From positions 191,501 through 255,500 of the forward strand of contig JADANN010000116.1 of the NCBI GenBank assembly GCA_018806985.1: a stretch of 64,000 nt of DNA, in the 5' to 3' direction. The translations under genes were made by a program, and so were the position numbers. Source of the stretch: Angiostrongylus vasorum. Its lineage: Eukaryota > Nematoda > Chromadorea > Rhabditida > Metastrongylidae. Shown piece by piece: positions 33,301 to 45,165 of this stretch. Every line of letters starts with the position of its first letter. Within the stretch, counting starts at the first letter, position 1. A model generated the notes under the pieces. The model was given only the letters and a program-made list of their open reading frames with translations, was not told where the DNA came from and did no database searches.

Positions 33301-36300
33301 GTCAATTCTCCCCTGGAATCCTGAGATAGCCGCGCTTGGTGCTCCCGCGTGGACTAGAGGAATTCAGCGTGTACCGGACCAGAAAGGTACAGTTTTGCCG
33401 ATCTCGGAGGGATGAGAAACTTTGTTGGCTTGGAGCGGCTTGGAACTGATGCCTAAGCAGCTTGGGCCGTCCGCGTGATGAACACGAGTAGATAGGTATA
33501 GGTATAGGTATAGGTATACGTACACGTATATTTATTCCATGGCTTCCTTAGAGTCATGCATCAGCTCCCATAAAGTATCTCAAATATGAAGCACGTTTTC
33601 ATGACATGAACATACGAGTTTTTTACAACACCCTTTATTTATAAAAGCTGACGTCTCAGCAGATTTCGCTTTTTTCGGAGCCTGGAAAGGCCAAGCCGAC
33701 AACAATATAGTCAGCCAAATACCTCCACAACCACAACACAGAAAGCACAATCTAAAGTTTCGATCGCATTGGGAACAAAGTAGCTCCTTTCGCACAATTG
33801 AGGGTTTACTATGAATGAGTGTACGAAGAAGCTATTTTGTTTCCAATGCGATCAAAATCTAGATTGAATGATTTCCTTATTTGGGTTAAGGAGATAATTG
33901 GCTGTAGACTGCAATCGACATGACATTTGCAGACTCTGAAGAAGGCGAAATCCGCCGAAACGTTAGCGTTTGTGAATAAAGAGCACAGTCGTCTGTGCAT
34001 GTCAAAAAAAAAGATTTATTGATGAACGCCGAGGTTAATAAAAAGTCGGTCTTAGGAATTACCATGTCCGTGTGTTTCTCCTTCCAGACCATTCCGATAC
34101 TTTACCAACCTCAGATGTATAGGGTGACTTAGTTAACTCCTGGTGCATGGAACCGTCATTATACACAAGTTTTGGATACAAATATCAATTACTTAGTCTT
34201 AACGCCTCCAATATTTCATCTTAATGGATGTAATTTTGAGAAAAAAAGGAAAGTTCCATTGTCTTGGGTTTCCAGTAACCACAGTTGATTTCGAGATTGG
34301 GGTCCGTCTTGTTCCCGACCGGGCCGACTATATGTAGGACCCTCTACTGTCCTGGAAGAATGAATCACGCATGGCAGCAAACCATCGGATTCACAAGAGC
34401 CCGTGACTGCCTTCCGGTACATTGGAATTTTAAAAAAACCCTATTCTGTTCAAATAGCATCCAATGAGGAAATAAGGATACAGACCCTCAAGTGGCAGTC
34501 GAACTCCTATAGGAAACCAAACACTTTTATGGATGACGATTACAAAATAAAGAAACGACAAGAAGAGTTGTTGGTACCACATATATGAGAATGAGCTATT
34601 TAAATATCTAAGCAGGTAGCTTATTTCCATATTTGGATTTTCAGCGAATCTTGAAATATGATAAAAAATTGCTCGAATAGCAGCTGATCATTTCGAAAGG
34701 ATGACGAACCTCTTCCAGCGAAGCAGTGCCGGTAGTAGTAAGATCCAATATCTTGCGGTTCGATAACATTCTTAGGTTGTCTGGCAGCACAAAGCCGACC
34801 TCCCAAATAAACATTTGAGACGTCTTCTAAAATTCCCACTTCAGCAGAAGTGTTCTGAAAAGTAAGAACCATTTCGACTAAGCCAGCACATACAAACACG
34901 ATAGCAAAGTATGGAATGAGTTGAAGCACACATACACATAGGTAATATGCAATCGCGAAAATCGATTTCTATTGTTTGCGCATGTGCCCGCTATAAATTC
35001 AGATGTACACAACATCTTTTAGCCAGATTGGCAGCTTGTGACTTTCAAAAAAAGCATTGTAACAGTTTTAATAGAACTTGCAGCTTGAATGACTTGTTAT
35101 AAGACATTAGAAGAAACTTTGCTGAGAGTAACGGTCGAACCTCTCTCATCCAGCTTTCACATTCATGCACCTCAAACGGACCGTCACAAGTGTATCGACT
35201 GAGTGCCAGGCGGCGAGTTGGTTCGCTTCCCAGCTCATTTCTAAATCATGAATAAATTTGAAAAAATCTAAGCTACTAAACTACCCATAAGAAATTAGCA
35301 GCGAAAAGTCAGAAATCCAGAAAAAAATCGAAGAAGCAAATGTTGCAGAGTCGATGCGCTTTGTAGGACAACTAACGCACCATTTCTTAGCATAAGACAA
35401 CAGTTCTAATGGGAGTAATAGATGCTAAATAAACGAATGTACACGATATGGTCAGGAAACTGAAGACATACACTAGTCCAATGCTTCGACGTTAGCTCAA
35501 GCTTATATTGCTAAAGTATTGAACTCGCATACGCACACGCTTCCGACGAACATCTGGGATTACAATCGGTATGTGATCATGACAGATACTTATAGTGGGA
35601 AGATCTAGATTTTTTGTAGACTTCTTAGTTTTATATCTTACAAAAAACAGCTTTTGACGTCGAATGAAGTGAGCTCTTTCTCATTAAGCTTCAAGTGGGC
35701 CCAAATCGGTGGAGAGAAATGGCTAGCACCGAGAATTTTTTCTCTCGCATCAAAAGATTTTACAAAGGTAATTCCTGTTAAGTGCCAAATTTATGTCGCA
35801 ATAAAAAAGCGAAGAGTTTGTGTTATGCTGAGCTTTTGAAAAAAATTGACTATGACCTTGATCTTTTGTCATCATTCCCAGATTTCTAGTGAAATACATT
35901 AACGAGTGGTAAGCCTTTCTGTTTCCTCCACAGACACTGTAGTATTAAATTTAGAAACTATATTTAAACACAAGGATTCATTAACATTCAACAACATATT
36001 CTCTCAGCATTATGGTTCCTTAATGTTTTCTAAATAAACAGATACGAGGTTGTCATCAGAATATTTATTTCACAACGGCTAGCGTTTCGGTTTATTTCGC
36101 CTTCTTCGAAGCCATTCCTCACCTATATGAACTCTCCGCGGCTAGTTTCTCTCAAAAAGTTAAAGACTTACAAGAAGACCACCTTAAAGAACAAACTCGC
36201 CAAAATATTAGCCATCAAATTTTGTGGTAAAAATGAGTCTGGGTAAAGCATTTGTAGCGATACCGTTCAATATGAACTTCCTGGCCTTCCCTTGCTCGAA

Positions 36301-39300
36301 TCCGGTCTCGGCCAAACAGGCTCCATTTTTTTCAGGGTTCAAAAATTGAAATCAAACTTATCTAAAATGCCCCTCAGGCCCACAAAACCTAGTAATGCCC
36401 TGAAATGGCTATCACAGGATCGGTTTTTCCCACAGGGAATGAGTGCGAGAAAACAAATGGAATTTATGAAGTGTTGGCATCAATCCGCATAATATATATG
36501 AAGACCAGTCATGTAAAAAGGAAGAGAAAAAAAAGACACTGTGTCTGTTTATTTAGAAGACATGAACTTATTGTTCAATGCCGAGGTTAACTTAAAGTCG
36601 GTCTTAGAAATTACGTATGTGATTTCTCCTCATAGCTTTCCATGACGTCGTGAACTCAGATAGTGCCAAATTTGAGTAATGAATATAATGACAGAGCGAA
36701 AAGGCCATCTATGTCCCTATGAAGGAACAATCGAACAAAAAAAATTGCCACTCAAAGTATGCCATTCGATATGCATAGAATAGAAATGTAAAACAAATGA
36801 TGTCAGAAACTGTGAATAATTTCGTATGGATGCCAAAATTTAGAAATTCAGACTGAAGGGAAGAACGCATGATAGCAACAAGCAAGGTCGACCCCTATTC
36901 GACATGAGAGTGATGAGAATGGCTGTGATTCGTCTGTACAGCAGCAGAGTACTAAGGTATGTTTCGTAAAGACACTCTTAGTTTAAATAATGAAGAGTTT
37001 CTTTTTTGAAGGTATTATGAAAGAAAATATAACTAATCATAACACACCTAAAAGCTGGGCAACTGGCCAGCATTTCATTGGATTTGCCGTCTCCGGAATC
37101 GTCTTCACATGGCGACTGCGCTTGGGAAGCACCTGAATTTGTTTCTAATCACTGAGGAAAAACGAGGAGATGAAGATTACCATACTCCACGGATCAAACT
37201 TTACCGATTAAATAACACTTCATGTAACACGCACGTATGCAATAAAAGTTACTTGAAAGAAGAAAGTAAAAGTGCTATAATTATACTCAGCTCCTGGAAA
37301 TGAAACGGCCAAAGAAAAGAAAAAAAATAAAAGCAGACTGTTCTGCACAAAGAATGAAGATCGAGAATACTACCATAACGTAGCGCAGTTTGCAAAATAT
37401 TTCGCAAAAAGTGCCAGCGATCGTAACTTCAACCACCTCCTAATGCTTCACCGACTCATGGGAACTGCAGGTGTTTCTGAGTATTCGACTTCGCTATGTA
37501 ATCGTAATTTTTCCATTAGTACCATAAGTAAAGTCACCTAAGCTGAGGTTTCCTGCTAAGGAGGTGGCAACCTTCTCAAACAAATGGTACCAAAGCATCA
37601 TTAATATGACCTCAGTGGTGCAGTATCTAACACGCGAGTCCCGAAAATGGTAGTCGTGGTTCGATCTGGGCTGGAGTTCAAGTTTTGCGAATATCTCGGC
37701 ATCATTGCAGTTGCATTTCACACAATACCCCGCCGTGAAAAATGACAGTAGGAAGTAAATAGAAAAACTAACATCAGTAATAAAGTAATACAATGTCATA
37801 TAAACTATAGCATAAAAGTAAGTAATAATATAATAGGTATAACAGCATAATAATAGCACTAAAAGTATAACAACTACAACAGTATAGTTTTACCAAGTAT
37901 AACAGTATAACCACAATGATGCTGAGATCTTTTCAAAACTCCGGACTGTAGGTGTATACCACAGCCTTTCGACGACAGCCTCAGCTTAACTGGGCTTAGA
38001 CTCTCCAGATCAATCCCGTTGAGCGATGACTGCTGATGGCACTAGTAGATAAAAAACTAACTCAGAGATAGGCGAAACGAAGGACACGCATGGTGGGGCG
38101 GTGAACGCGCTTGTCCCCGAAAAGGTTTATAGCGTGTTTGTTCCCCACCACATACACCTGCGGTCCGGAGTTTCGCAAATATCTCAGCACCATTGTGGGT
38201 GTATTTTACATAATACCCTGCCGTTAAAAGTTTTAAAAGGCAGTAAATAAAAAGGTTAATATTATAATAGTATAATTAGTTTCACAGTACAACATCACTA
38301 ATAAAGTTTTTTAATGTAATAAAGATATTACTCAAATGGAAAATACACTCCAATAACCTCTATTTGAGCTCATAAAAGACCCATAAAATTCTCCGTACTA
38401 CAGTAAATGGGGAAAGGCAAAGGATGCGTGTGTCGCAGTGGTTACAGGCGCCCTGTAATACACATGGGATCGATCTCGTATCCCAGGTTCACCAAGCCTT
38501 CCATCCCTCTGGGGTTGGAGAAATTTGTACCAGACCTGTCTGCAAAGATAGCAGCGCTGAGCCGATACATAGGTAGGCCACCGCGAGTCATTATATTAGC
38601 GAGTATTATGTAGAGGCCAGATATGCATTTAATCACCTCTAACGATGCTTGATGTAGTCGAATGCATGGCACATCCCTCAGAGATTAATGAACGCCGAGA
38701 ACTTTTACAATAAAAACCTGGTAGAACCTCATTTCCGGAATAGCCGAATAGAAAGGCCTTTGATGGGATAAAAACTATTAGATTTCAATAGCAGAGAAAA
38801 TAGAAGTTGACAGATGTGGAATATACGACTACAAAAAACGAACCAGTTGGTTTGTCGTCGAGCAGTGACGAATTGAGCCCGAGTGACCAGGCTGAAGCAA
38901 GTGAAAGGCAGTCATGGAATGCTATCAGACGTGGGTACGGTGGTCGCCAATCGCTGTAAATGGCACATTCTTCTTTTATCGACTTATCTTTAGTCACTTA
39001 TCACACAACAACATCATGTCTATGTTGGTGCAGAGAACTATCCCACCCAGAGTTTCAGTTCCCAATATAAATTTAACTATGAAAGAATAAAATGGAAGTG
39101 GACGTGGGCTACTTTGTACGTGAACAATAATTTTCGTACCAATCTGCTTTTCCAGATGTGAATTTAGACATAACTACACTAGTCAGGCAATCCTTTCAGT
39201 GAAAAAATGAAGCTAACACAAGAGCCCCGTAGTAAACCAAACACTTATTAACTACTGTCTTGCAAAAATCAATATTTAAAAAATTAGACCAAAATGTGCT

Positions 39301-42300
39301 CATTTGTTTAAAATATTCAGAATCTAATAATATTGAAGAGTTAATAAGAGCGTTGAAAAGTTTCAAAGAACAAAATCGCATTCAAAAACCGAAAATTATG
39401 CAATATTTATCTCAAAAATTGGTTATAACTCGTTAATTTGTGCTTGTACTTAAACAGCTTCACAAATTGATAGTTTTCTCTCGAATTGCGCTTTTTTTCC
39501 TCCCAACGGTTTACTGCCTCATCGTGAGTGGGAGGTGTTCCTGAGTGTCGGTCTGCGATGTACAGCAGGGGGATCCATCCCCCGGCAAGGCCTGCCAAGC
39601 TGAGGGAGTCCGGCGTTTCCATCAGGAAGCCTAGCTAAGAGTAGACCGATACAAGGATCCAACATCATCCTACTATCAAACTAGTCCCATGGTAGTAAAT
39701 CTCCTTCAGATCCACAAGGGGCGCGGCAGCCTGTGGTGGTGAAGACCTGGGGCAGACTTTGGCCAGGCTGACTCGGAAATCCAGGAAAACATAGTAGCTA
39801 AATCAGCAAAACTCCGAAAAATGGAGAATATGGTGCGGGCTGCACAAGTAGTGAGGACGGGCCATCCAAGTATCCAAGTAAGTAAGTATTGTGCTTTTTT
39901 TTATGCGTAGGAGTTAATTCTGATAAGAACGATATCTTAAAATTTAGAAATATATTCCATTTAAAGGAAGCTAAAAGGAAGACGACAGCTATCAGTTGAA
40001 CACTCTTAAAGGACAGCCTGTAGGTAAACAGTTTGAGATGAGGAGGAAGTAGCTGACAAGTTTGGAATCCTTCACCATATCTCGAAGAAACTCGGTTTTT
40101 CTGTATGTCCCAGCAGAAACGTTGATGATAAGCGTAGTAATCTGTCAAGAAATCATGAAAGCTCATAAACCAAGCGGAAGTCCTTTCCGTTCCGCTAGAA
40201 TCCGTCGCTACCGTCGGCCCTTCCACGCTACGCCGACAGATGCTGCCGCCGACGTCAGACGTTGCCGAGGAAGTGGAATTCTATTGAATGCGTATGAAAA
40301 CCGTCTTCTGCTTAAATGTGATTTCCTTCTGCGTTCTTTTCTAGATAATTGGCATTTTTGATGAGAAAAGTGACTATGGAAGTAGATCCGTTTTTCTTTC
40401 TCTTCAATTCTCACTCTCTGTCCTCAATAATTCCGTAATAATTCACATTTATAGCGTGATAGGAAAGCTAATACATGCATTCTTTATGCATGAATATACG
40501 TGAAAACCTTAAGAAGCAGATCTGTTTTCAGCTATTTTAAGCATTTTGGAGACAAAATGTAAAACTGCAACAAAAAAAACGTAGGCATTTGATTAATAAA
40601 CCAGGAAAATAATGAAATACCATGAACATAAAGAGCACCGCAAGTGCAATAGAAAGATGCACCATCTTTTAAACCACTTAAAATAATTACAAAACTCAAC
40701 GAGAACTAAAATGTGGTCCTCAGTTTGGAATGATTGTTTTTTTTATACTACAACGAAACTGGGAGCGTGTGGCGCAGTGGTATCCTGCGTCCCACGCCCA
40801 CCAAGCCCTCCACCCTTCCAGAGTCGGCAAATTGGTACCAGATTTGTGTGGAAGACCGCGAGTCATTATAAAGGCCAGATATCACCACCAGCGATGCTTA
40901 ATGAAGTCGAACGCATGGTGCATTCCTCAGGGATTGATCAACGCCGAAAGCTTTATCTTATCATTTTTATTTTTACCGCGACACTCCTCACAATGATGTA
41001 CAATTCGCTTGTAGTTAGTACTTCTAAGTAGCAAATTAACAAAAACGCTAGTAAAAGATGTACTTACTTCTGCGGATCAACAGAACCATGGGTTTCCATA
41101 TCGGAATTACTGGAAGGATGATCGGGCTGAATAGCCGTCGACGACGAAGAAGCGCACGATGACACCAATTCCGATGTGTTTCCTGAAAAAAGAAAAAAAC
41201 AGCTCATGTTCTATGTAATGTAGTGATAACGAAGAGCTCCATTCATCCCCACTGAACCTTTAGTTAATCGATAAAAAATGTTTTCCAGTTATTCAGTGTA
41301 TGCCTGCTAACCACTGTGAACTGAAGTCATTTCAGTGTTTCTAAACCAATAAATTTACAAGAATACAAAGAGGGTTTTTGGAGAAGGATTTCTCGGCACG
41401 AACACTTCTGTAGGCATTCGATTTCTTTACATAAAGTTCCACCTGAAGCCATGCTTTTCCTAATTTCTCGCTGTTCAATAACAAGACCTTTGATCAGCTA
41501 CAGAACAAAAAGGTACTTCCTTAGCAACCGATCCAGGGCAGCACTTTATGTATTAAACATTGTGTAGAGCTTTTTATGTTTAAAATCAATCTTATGCTTA
41601 TGAAAACACGTGCGACGGATTTCTCTCTTTGAAAACTGATAGACCTTTCAGCTACCTTCTCGGCAATCAATTCCTGAATCACTGTATACGCGTTTGCGGA
41701 ATAATATGGATCTTGAGCCGATTAGTTTCTAGGCTTCGTGGCGAAGAGCAAGTGAAAGATAAAAAGTTCAGAAATCCGAAGATGAAGATTTTCTTGGACC
41801 AAACTGTTTTCTACTTCATACATAAACGTATTAATATCTATGGAAACGTGTGTGGCTACCCTCCCACGTCTGTGAATTACCGACATGATTTCGATTGTGT
41901 CAAGACTCTTGGAAAACCAATGACAACTAAGAAAATCGGAGGTTGTTGGCCAGCAATAAATTAGCTGCACATCGATTCTCTGAGAGCCCAGAGAGGATAC
42001 CCGAGATTATTCTAAGTTATCATGTCAGTTCATGCCAAATGGCCACGGCTATTTTCTCTTAAAACCTGTAAAAATAGAATACTTCACACAAAAACTGTAA
42101 TGCTACTCGAGTTTTTCGAGTATGAGAAACACAGTGAAATGTAGACTTTATTGGTGCCTTCATGACAGACTCTCTAATTCACGGGACCACAGATTGTACA
42201 GGTTACGTCTGTTTGTTGAGAAAAAAAACTAAGTGTTTTTCCCGACTTCTCCTGCTATTCCTGAGTTAATAAAGTACCTTGTTTACAACACCTCTTGGTC

Positions 42301-42852
42301 GTTGGGTCTTCTTAAATTCATTTGTGGTGTTATTTTCATCCAAAATGCTATGGAAGTCACACCACAACTAGCAACAAAAATTTTTAAAGTTTTTCACAAA
42401 ACCCTTTCCTGTGAAGTATTTCTGAAGACTTGATACGAGGTTTCTAATACGTTCTAGTTCTCGACGGCAAACAGCTCGGCGGACTTCCGTCTCTCTGGAA
42501 TTGTTTCTCTGGCCGCCAGCATTTCATTGAATGTGACCACCCGTATAATGTTCAGAAAGGATGTAAGAATAGATGCTCACGAATGACGCTCTTCCAGAGA
42601 TTATTCGTAACTTTCGGAATTTTCCGGGTGTAGACGAACGAACTACAAAAGGAGGCATGACAACAATCGGAGAATTCTAAGTGTGGTCGAAATATATGTC
42701 GAAAATATGCATCATTATAAGTAAGAAATCAATAAATTCCTTCTAAGTTCAGCACCTCCGATGACGACAGCGATCACAGAACCACGACGATTGAACATAT
42801 CGAGAGCTCGAGCAGTCGCTCCACTATACACATCGCCGGCTGGCTCCATCAT
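18668..42852 (-). CDS. sipa-1: SIPA1-like Rap GTPase-activating protein (Rap-GAP, PDZ, coiled coil)
   Basis: Turns off Rap GTPases by stimulating GTP hydrolysis; family members act at junctions and synapses. Minus-strand exons in order: 42852-42756, 41182-41068, 35240-35141, 34854-34710, 32924-32806, 32125-32033, 31754-31601, 30986-30907, 29701-29579, 27522-27365, 26988-26881, 26512-26375, 26030-25912, 25417-25296, 24705-24576, 22491-22360, 22005-21886, 21302-21222, 21092-20952, 20650-20503, 19026-18886, 18736-18668. About 877 codons. Almost all junctions keep phase. Diagnostic pieces: [55 protein letters not shown] with the catalytic Asn thumb of Rap-GAPs, and [13 protein letters not shown] [12 protein letters not shown]. 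The start is the ATGATG at 42847-42852, just after a TTAG acceptor at 42871, possibly a trans-splice site. Two junctions are unresolved: A6 at 26881, and the gap between 21886 and 21302. More 5' exons could exist. Confidence 0.93.
21886..25417 (-). CDS. sipa-1: sipa-1 exons for the post-GAP region and PDZ domain
   Basis: Exon 25417-25296 encodes the segment with [18 protein letters not shown] and [10 protein letters not shown], and 24705-24576 encodes [10 protein letters not shown]; these match the conserved region before the PDZ in SIPA1 proteins. Exon 22491-22360 opens the [23 protein letters not shown], then [20 protein letters not shown]. The carboxylate-binding loop is degenerate, SWGFHV rather than GLGF. 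Exon 22005-21886 completes it with [19 protein letters not shown] and ends in DGSPRRG, a signature kept in the vertebrate proteins. Intron 22492-24575 carries a mariner relic. Confidence 0.92.
23146..24500 (+). pseudogene. Mariner transposase relic inside a sipa-1 intron
   Basis: Plus-strand remains of a mariner element, with many stops. At about 23230-23320 the helix-turn-helix region reads [19 protein letters not shown] and then KVKKFQ. At about 24050-24120 the catalytic region reads [20 protein letters not shown], followed by MLDHTSHN in place of DNARPHVA. At about 24280-24370 a C-terminal-like part reads [19 protein letters not shown]. Terminal inverted repeats were not identified. It lies antisense to sipa-1 between the exons at 22491 and 24576. 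Confidence 0.7.
24846..25112 (+). repeat. Dispersed repeat D, 3'-truncated
   Basis: It starts at CTGGACACTTGGATGCTTGC, keeps GTCACCACCACTGGCAGTTG and GATTTGCCACCATGCGACTAG, and ends at GGGCTTCCTGACG. It lies in a sipa-1 intron. Confidence 0.7.
25912..32924 (-). CDS. sipa-1: sipa-1 exons for the Rap-GAP catalytic domain
   Basis: These nine exons encode the block from the GVDDELGP segment to the linker after the GAP domain. In order they carry [94 protein letters not shown] and [28 protein letters not shown] and [60 protein letters not shown]; and the exon ending in [12 protein letters not shown]. The HIGND asparagine, the family's catalytic thumb, is kept, so the domain should be active. The introns hold a PLE-like inverted pair (30.0-30.84 kb) and SINEs (32.3-32.7 kb). 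Confidence 0.93.
30004..30843. repeat. Head-to-head inverted retroelement ends with hammerhead-like motif (Penelope-like candidate)
   Basis: The arm 30060-30297 is a close reverse complement of 30612-30840. A direct copy of the outer part (30006-30113) recurs at 30487-30597. Each arm holds the motif in its cleanest form: 30121-30156 on minus and 30744-30779 on plus. Between the arms the minus strand is open from about 30440 to 30250 and reads [20 protein letters not shown] and [18 protein letters not shown]. That stretch resembles, from memory, the N-terminal region of Penelope-like element proteins. Arm plus start of ORF is what a 5'-end fragment of such an element would give. It lies in a sipa-1 intron. 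Confidence 0.6.
30744..30779 (+). ncRNA. Hammerhead-ribozyme-like motif (best copy)
   Basis: In order: GGCT (stem I), CTGAAGA (core CUGANGA), one extra A, GGCG-AAAC-CGCC (stem II), GAA, ACGT (a two-base-pair stem III, self-complementary), C at the expected cleavage position, AGCT (stem I, pairing with GGCT through one G-U). This is the type I hammerhead order. The extra A before stem II and the minimal stem III argue for weak or dimer-only activity, or a relic. Related copies: 394-430(-), 459-494(+), 30121-30156(-), 33646-33682(-), 33932-33967(+), 36077-36113(-), 43312-43346(+), 59341-59377(-), 61465-61499(-). Confidence 0.45.
32272..32536 (-). repeat. tRNA-derived SINE, family A
   Basis: Minus-strand copy: the tail complement starts at 32272, the body carries CAGACTTGTCTGGGAGAATA, and the head is at 32520-32536. 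It sits in a sipa-1 intron. Confidence 0.8.
32575..32722 (-). repeat. tRNA-derived SINE, family B head with shared body
   Basis: Minus strand: GGCGGATAGCATAGTGGTAG head and a TTGTTCGATTCCGC box, then a body with CCGGGGTCGGGAAATTGGT and CGGACTTGTCTGGGAA. It is next to the family A copy in the same orientation. Confidence 0.7.
33493..33531. repeat. (TATAGG)n microsatellite
   Basis: Four to five units of the hexamer TATAGG, decaying into TATACG and TACACG. Confidence 0.85.
33590..34010. repeat. Head-to-head inverted pair of retroelement ends
   Basis: The minus-oriented arm 33598-33800 and the plus-oriented arm 33826-34010 meet around matching AATGCGATC words at 33764 and 33845. Each contains the hammerhead-like motif (33646-33682 minus, degenerate; 33932-33967 plus, good) followed by AATAAA-type sequence. 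A single copy of the same element lies at 43200-43440. A tail module (CCGAGGTTAATAAAAAGTCG) follows at 34025-34075. Confidence 0.65.
36020..36125 (-). repeat. Single retroelement end with degenerate hammerhead-like motif
   Basis: On minus: GCTTCGAAGAAGGCG, then AACCGAAACGCTAGCC, then AATAAATA and ACAACCTCGTATCTG, in the same order as at 30 kb. A separate tail module (CCGAGGTTAACTTAAAGTCG) lies at 36565-36620. Confidence 0.6.
37600..38236 (+). repeat. Two family C repeats in tandem order
   Basis: The copy at 37610-37745 has GGTGCAGTATCTAACACGC, GGTTCGATCTGGG and CAAGTTTTGCGAATATCTCG. The copy at 37985-38236 has ATCCCGTTGAGCGATGACT, GGTCCGGAGTTTCGCAAATA and CATAATACCCTGCCGTTAAA. Both lie in a sipa-1 intron. 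Confidence 0.6.
38426..38700 (+). repeat. tRNA-derived SINE, family A
   Basis: Head GTGTCGCAGTGGTTACAGG, box GGGATCGATC, body with AGACCTGTCTGCAAAGATAG, and an end near 38700. A short insertion near 38600 interrupts the conserved GAGTCATTATA part. Confidence 0.8.
39485..39880 (-). repeat. Dispersed repeat D, near full length
   Basis: Minus strand, from CTTGGATACTTGGATGG at its right end to the CACGATGAGGCAGTAAACCG end at about 39505. It is the best second full-length copy besides 10826-11215. Confidence 0.75.
40765..40958 (+). repeat. tRNA-derived SINE, family A, internally deleted
   Basis: The head GTGTGGCGCAGTGGTATCC passes directly to CCCACCAAGCCCTCCACC, so the B-box region is lost. A second gap removes part of the body. 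It ends at GCCGAAAGCTTTATCTT. Confidence 0.75.
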
Positions 42853-44867
42853 CGCACTGCGAGCAGCATTCTAAGCAGAGCGACAGCACGCAGCACTCAT
42901 CGGGTCCTGCAACGAAAACCGCTCAAGTTCACATACACCGTAATGAAATCATCAGCCATAAAAGCGAGACTACGAAAACGAAAACATACAACAAATTCAT
43001 AGTCTGATTACATTTTTTATGCCATGGACCTTCTGACCTCTAGAACCCTCTGTAAACTAAAACTATCACGCGTAATCTCAGACAGTATTTAAGAATGATA
43101 TTTTGATGTGAGAGAGGCACATTACCCATCCATGTGAACTCTGTGCGGTTGGTCTCTTCGTGAAATATTCAGTGGAAGACTCACAGAAAACTGTAATTGT
43201 GCGAAGAAGCTATTTTACTTTCAATGCGATTGGAATCTTGATTTTATGTCTTCTCTGTTTTATTTATGGAGGTGTTTGGCTAAGGAGGCCGCAGTCAGCT
43301 TGACCTTTCCAGGCTCTAAAAAAGTCGAAATAATCGAAGCGTCAGGTTTTTTGCGAATAAAAAGTGAAACAACAACCTTATGTTTCCTCATCAAGAAAAG
43401 CAGTAGAAAAAAAACTACTTGTCCTCAGGAAAGTTTATAGACAAAAAAAAACAATTGGAATAAAAAAGAATCCAATGAGCGAGTAAACAAAACATATTAT
43501 AAAGGTGTAATGGTTAGAGGTGCTGAGGGGTAATACACACACGGTCTCCCATTTGACTCCGCAATGGTCAACCATGGTCTCCCATATCTGTTCGGAAACA
43601 ACTCATCATAATAAAAGCAATATCAGTACCAAGATTCGTGCTCATACAAAGTAAAGACACAGTAAGTGTTACACTTCTTGGACAGAATAAAGGCAGCTAC
43701 AACTACATCTTCAAACTCGATCCCACTGATGCTTGGTAAAATGAGCAAGCTTCAAGGACAGGCATCGCCTGACACATTCGCACCATGAGTCGTATATCAC
43801 TCATAGGTGGCAGGGTACAGTGCTTAGGTTCTCGACTTCAAAATAACATCACAGCTTAAAGAGAACTTTAAAATTGCAAATGCTGGAATCTACGGCTCTT
43901 TGGGAACAAGATGCAAGCCGTCTAATCCTACCAAGATAAATTCTACATTTTCTGGGACGATGTGAACTTTCTCTCGGCAATGCTCACATTTCATCAACGG
44001 CAAAGCAAATGAACAAACGGGACATTACGATGATGATGGTCCTCGAATGCGTCGTCAGTGACAGCATCGCTTTCTACAACATCGTCAGAAATCAGAAATC
44101 ATTAACTTTCCTTTTACACCTCCACTTTTCAATTTCAAAAAAAAATATGCGTAGGGAACGATAGAAAGAGGTCTCTTCTATAAGATTCTCAAGTCTAAAT
44201 GTCAAGTCTTCAGATATTCCAGTTATTAACAAACTGTTCGCAGTTATCTAGAATTCCCACCGTTTCAAATGTCAAGGAAAAAAAAATAGTCTTTTAGTTC
44301 TGCAAAGAAGATTTGCCATCGTATTTCGCATCCGAGCCCCTGAGTTTTTATTATGACGAGTTCTCTTGAATCACTCTAACTAATTACCAATCGGATGACG
44401 ATGGATACGCACTATACCGACTTCTTTGCTTTTCACTCTGACACACATAAAGCAGATTCACGATAGTAATCACTGAAAAAAAATACGGTAATTCTTTATA
44501 GAGCACCTAGATGTTAGCATCCAGATATCTGAGACACTTCTAGGAAACTTTTAACTCCAAATACTCCATATTCTGGCGCTGAAAGCTGACATTTGAAAAG
44601 AATTGGATCCTCCCGACAACAGTAAGCTGTTAACAGCTTTCGTAAACGACAACTGTTCTAGAAACTGTTACTATGTACTAGTACTGTTGCACTAGAAATC
44701 CTCAAAATTCCTTACACAGCTCAATGAAAAACTGTCTTTCATGTTCTCGAAATAATTCCTGCACACGAAGGATTGAATGTGATAAAGAAAAAAATAAAGC
44801 ACAAGAATCATTTAAACTAGAAAATTCTGATCACCTAATTAGACTGACTGCATGTAGGTTAGGTTGA

Positions 44868-45165
44868 CAAGTGGGTAAAGCGCATGGCTAGAGATTCTTC
44901 ACAATATACAGGCCACGTTGGGTTCAATCCGGCAACCGCGAACAAACCACTCTTCCTCCTCGTCCTCCTCTCTCCACCCCCCCATCTATCAACCTGTGGG
45001 CGACAAACTGGTACTGAGAGGATGAAAAACACTGAGCCAATACATCGGTCGCACTCAGCAAGTCACTGTATGGGTGAAATATGCACTCAATCACCTCTAC
45101 AACGCTACAACTGGAAACTAGAGTTCACGGCGCATCTTCAAGGAATGAATAACTTTTGCCCTTAC
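44868..45165 (+). repeat. Divergent tRNA-derived SINE
   Basis: The head GACAAGTGGGTAAAGCGCAT with GGGTTCAATCC is a third head type. The distal body (GGTACTGAGAGGATGAAAAA, CAATACATCGGTCGC, ATGCACTCAATCACCTC) is recognisably that of family A. Confidence 0.6.

Noticed and set aside
33493..33531. Telomere-like repeat
   Set aside because: The unit is TATAGG rather than TTAGGC, and the run is short and internal.
41629..41964. 111-residue plus-strand ORF in sipa-1 intron 1
   Set aside because: No family match, no splice context and an overlapping open frame on the other strand. It is left unannotated, although it could be a decayed element.
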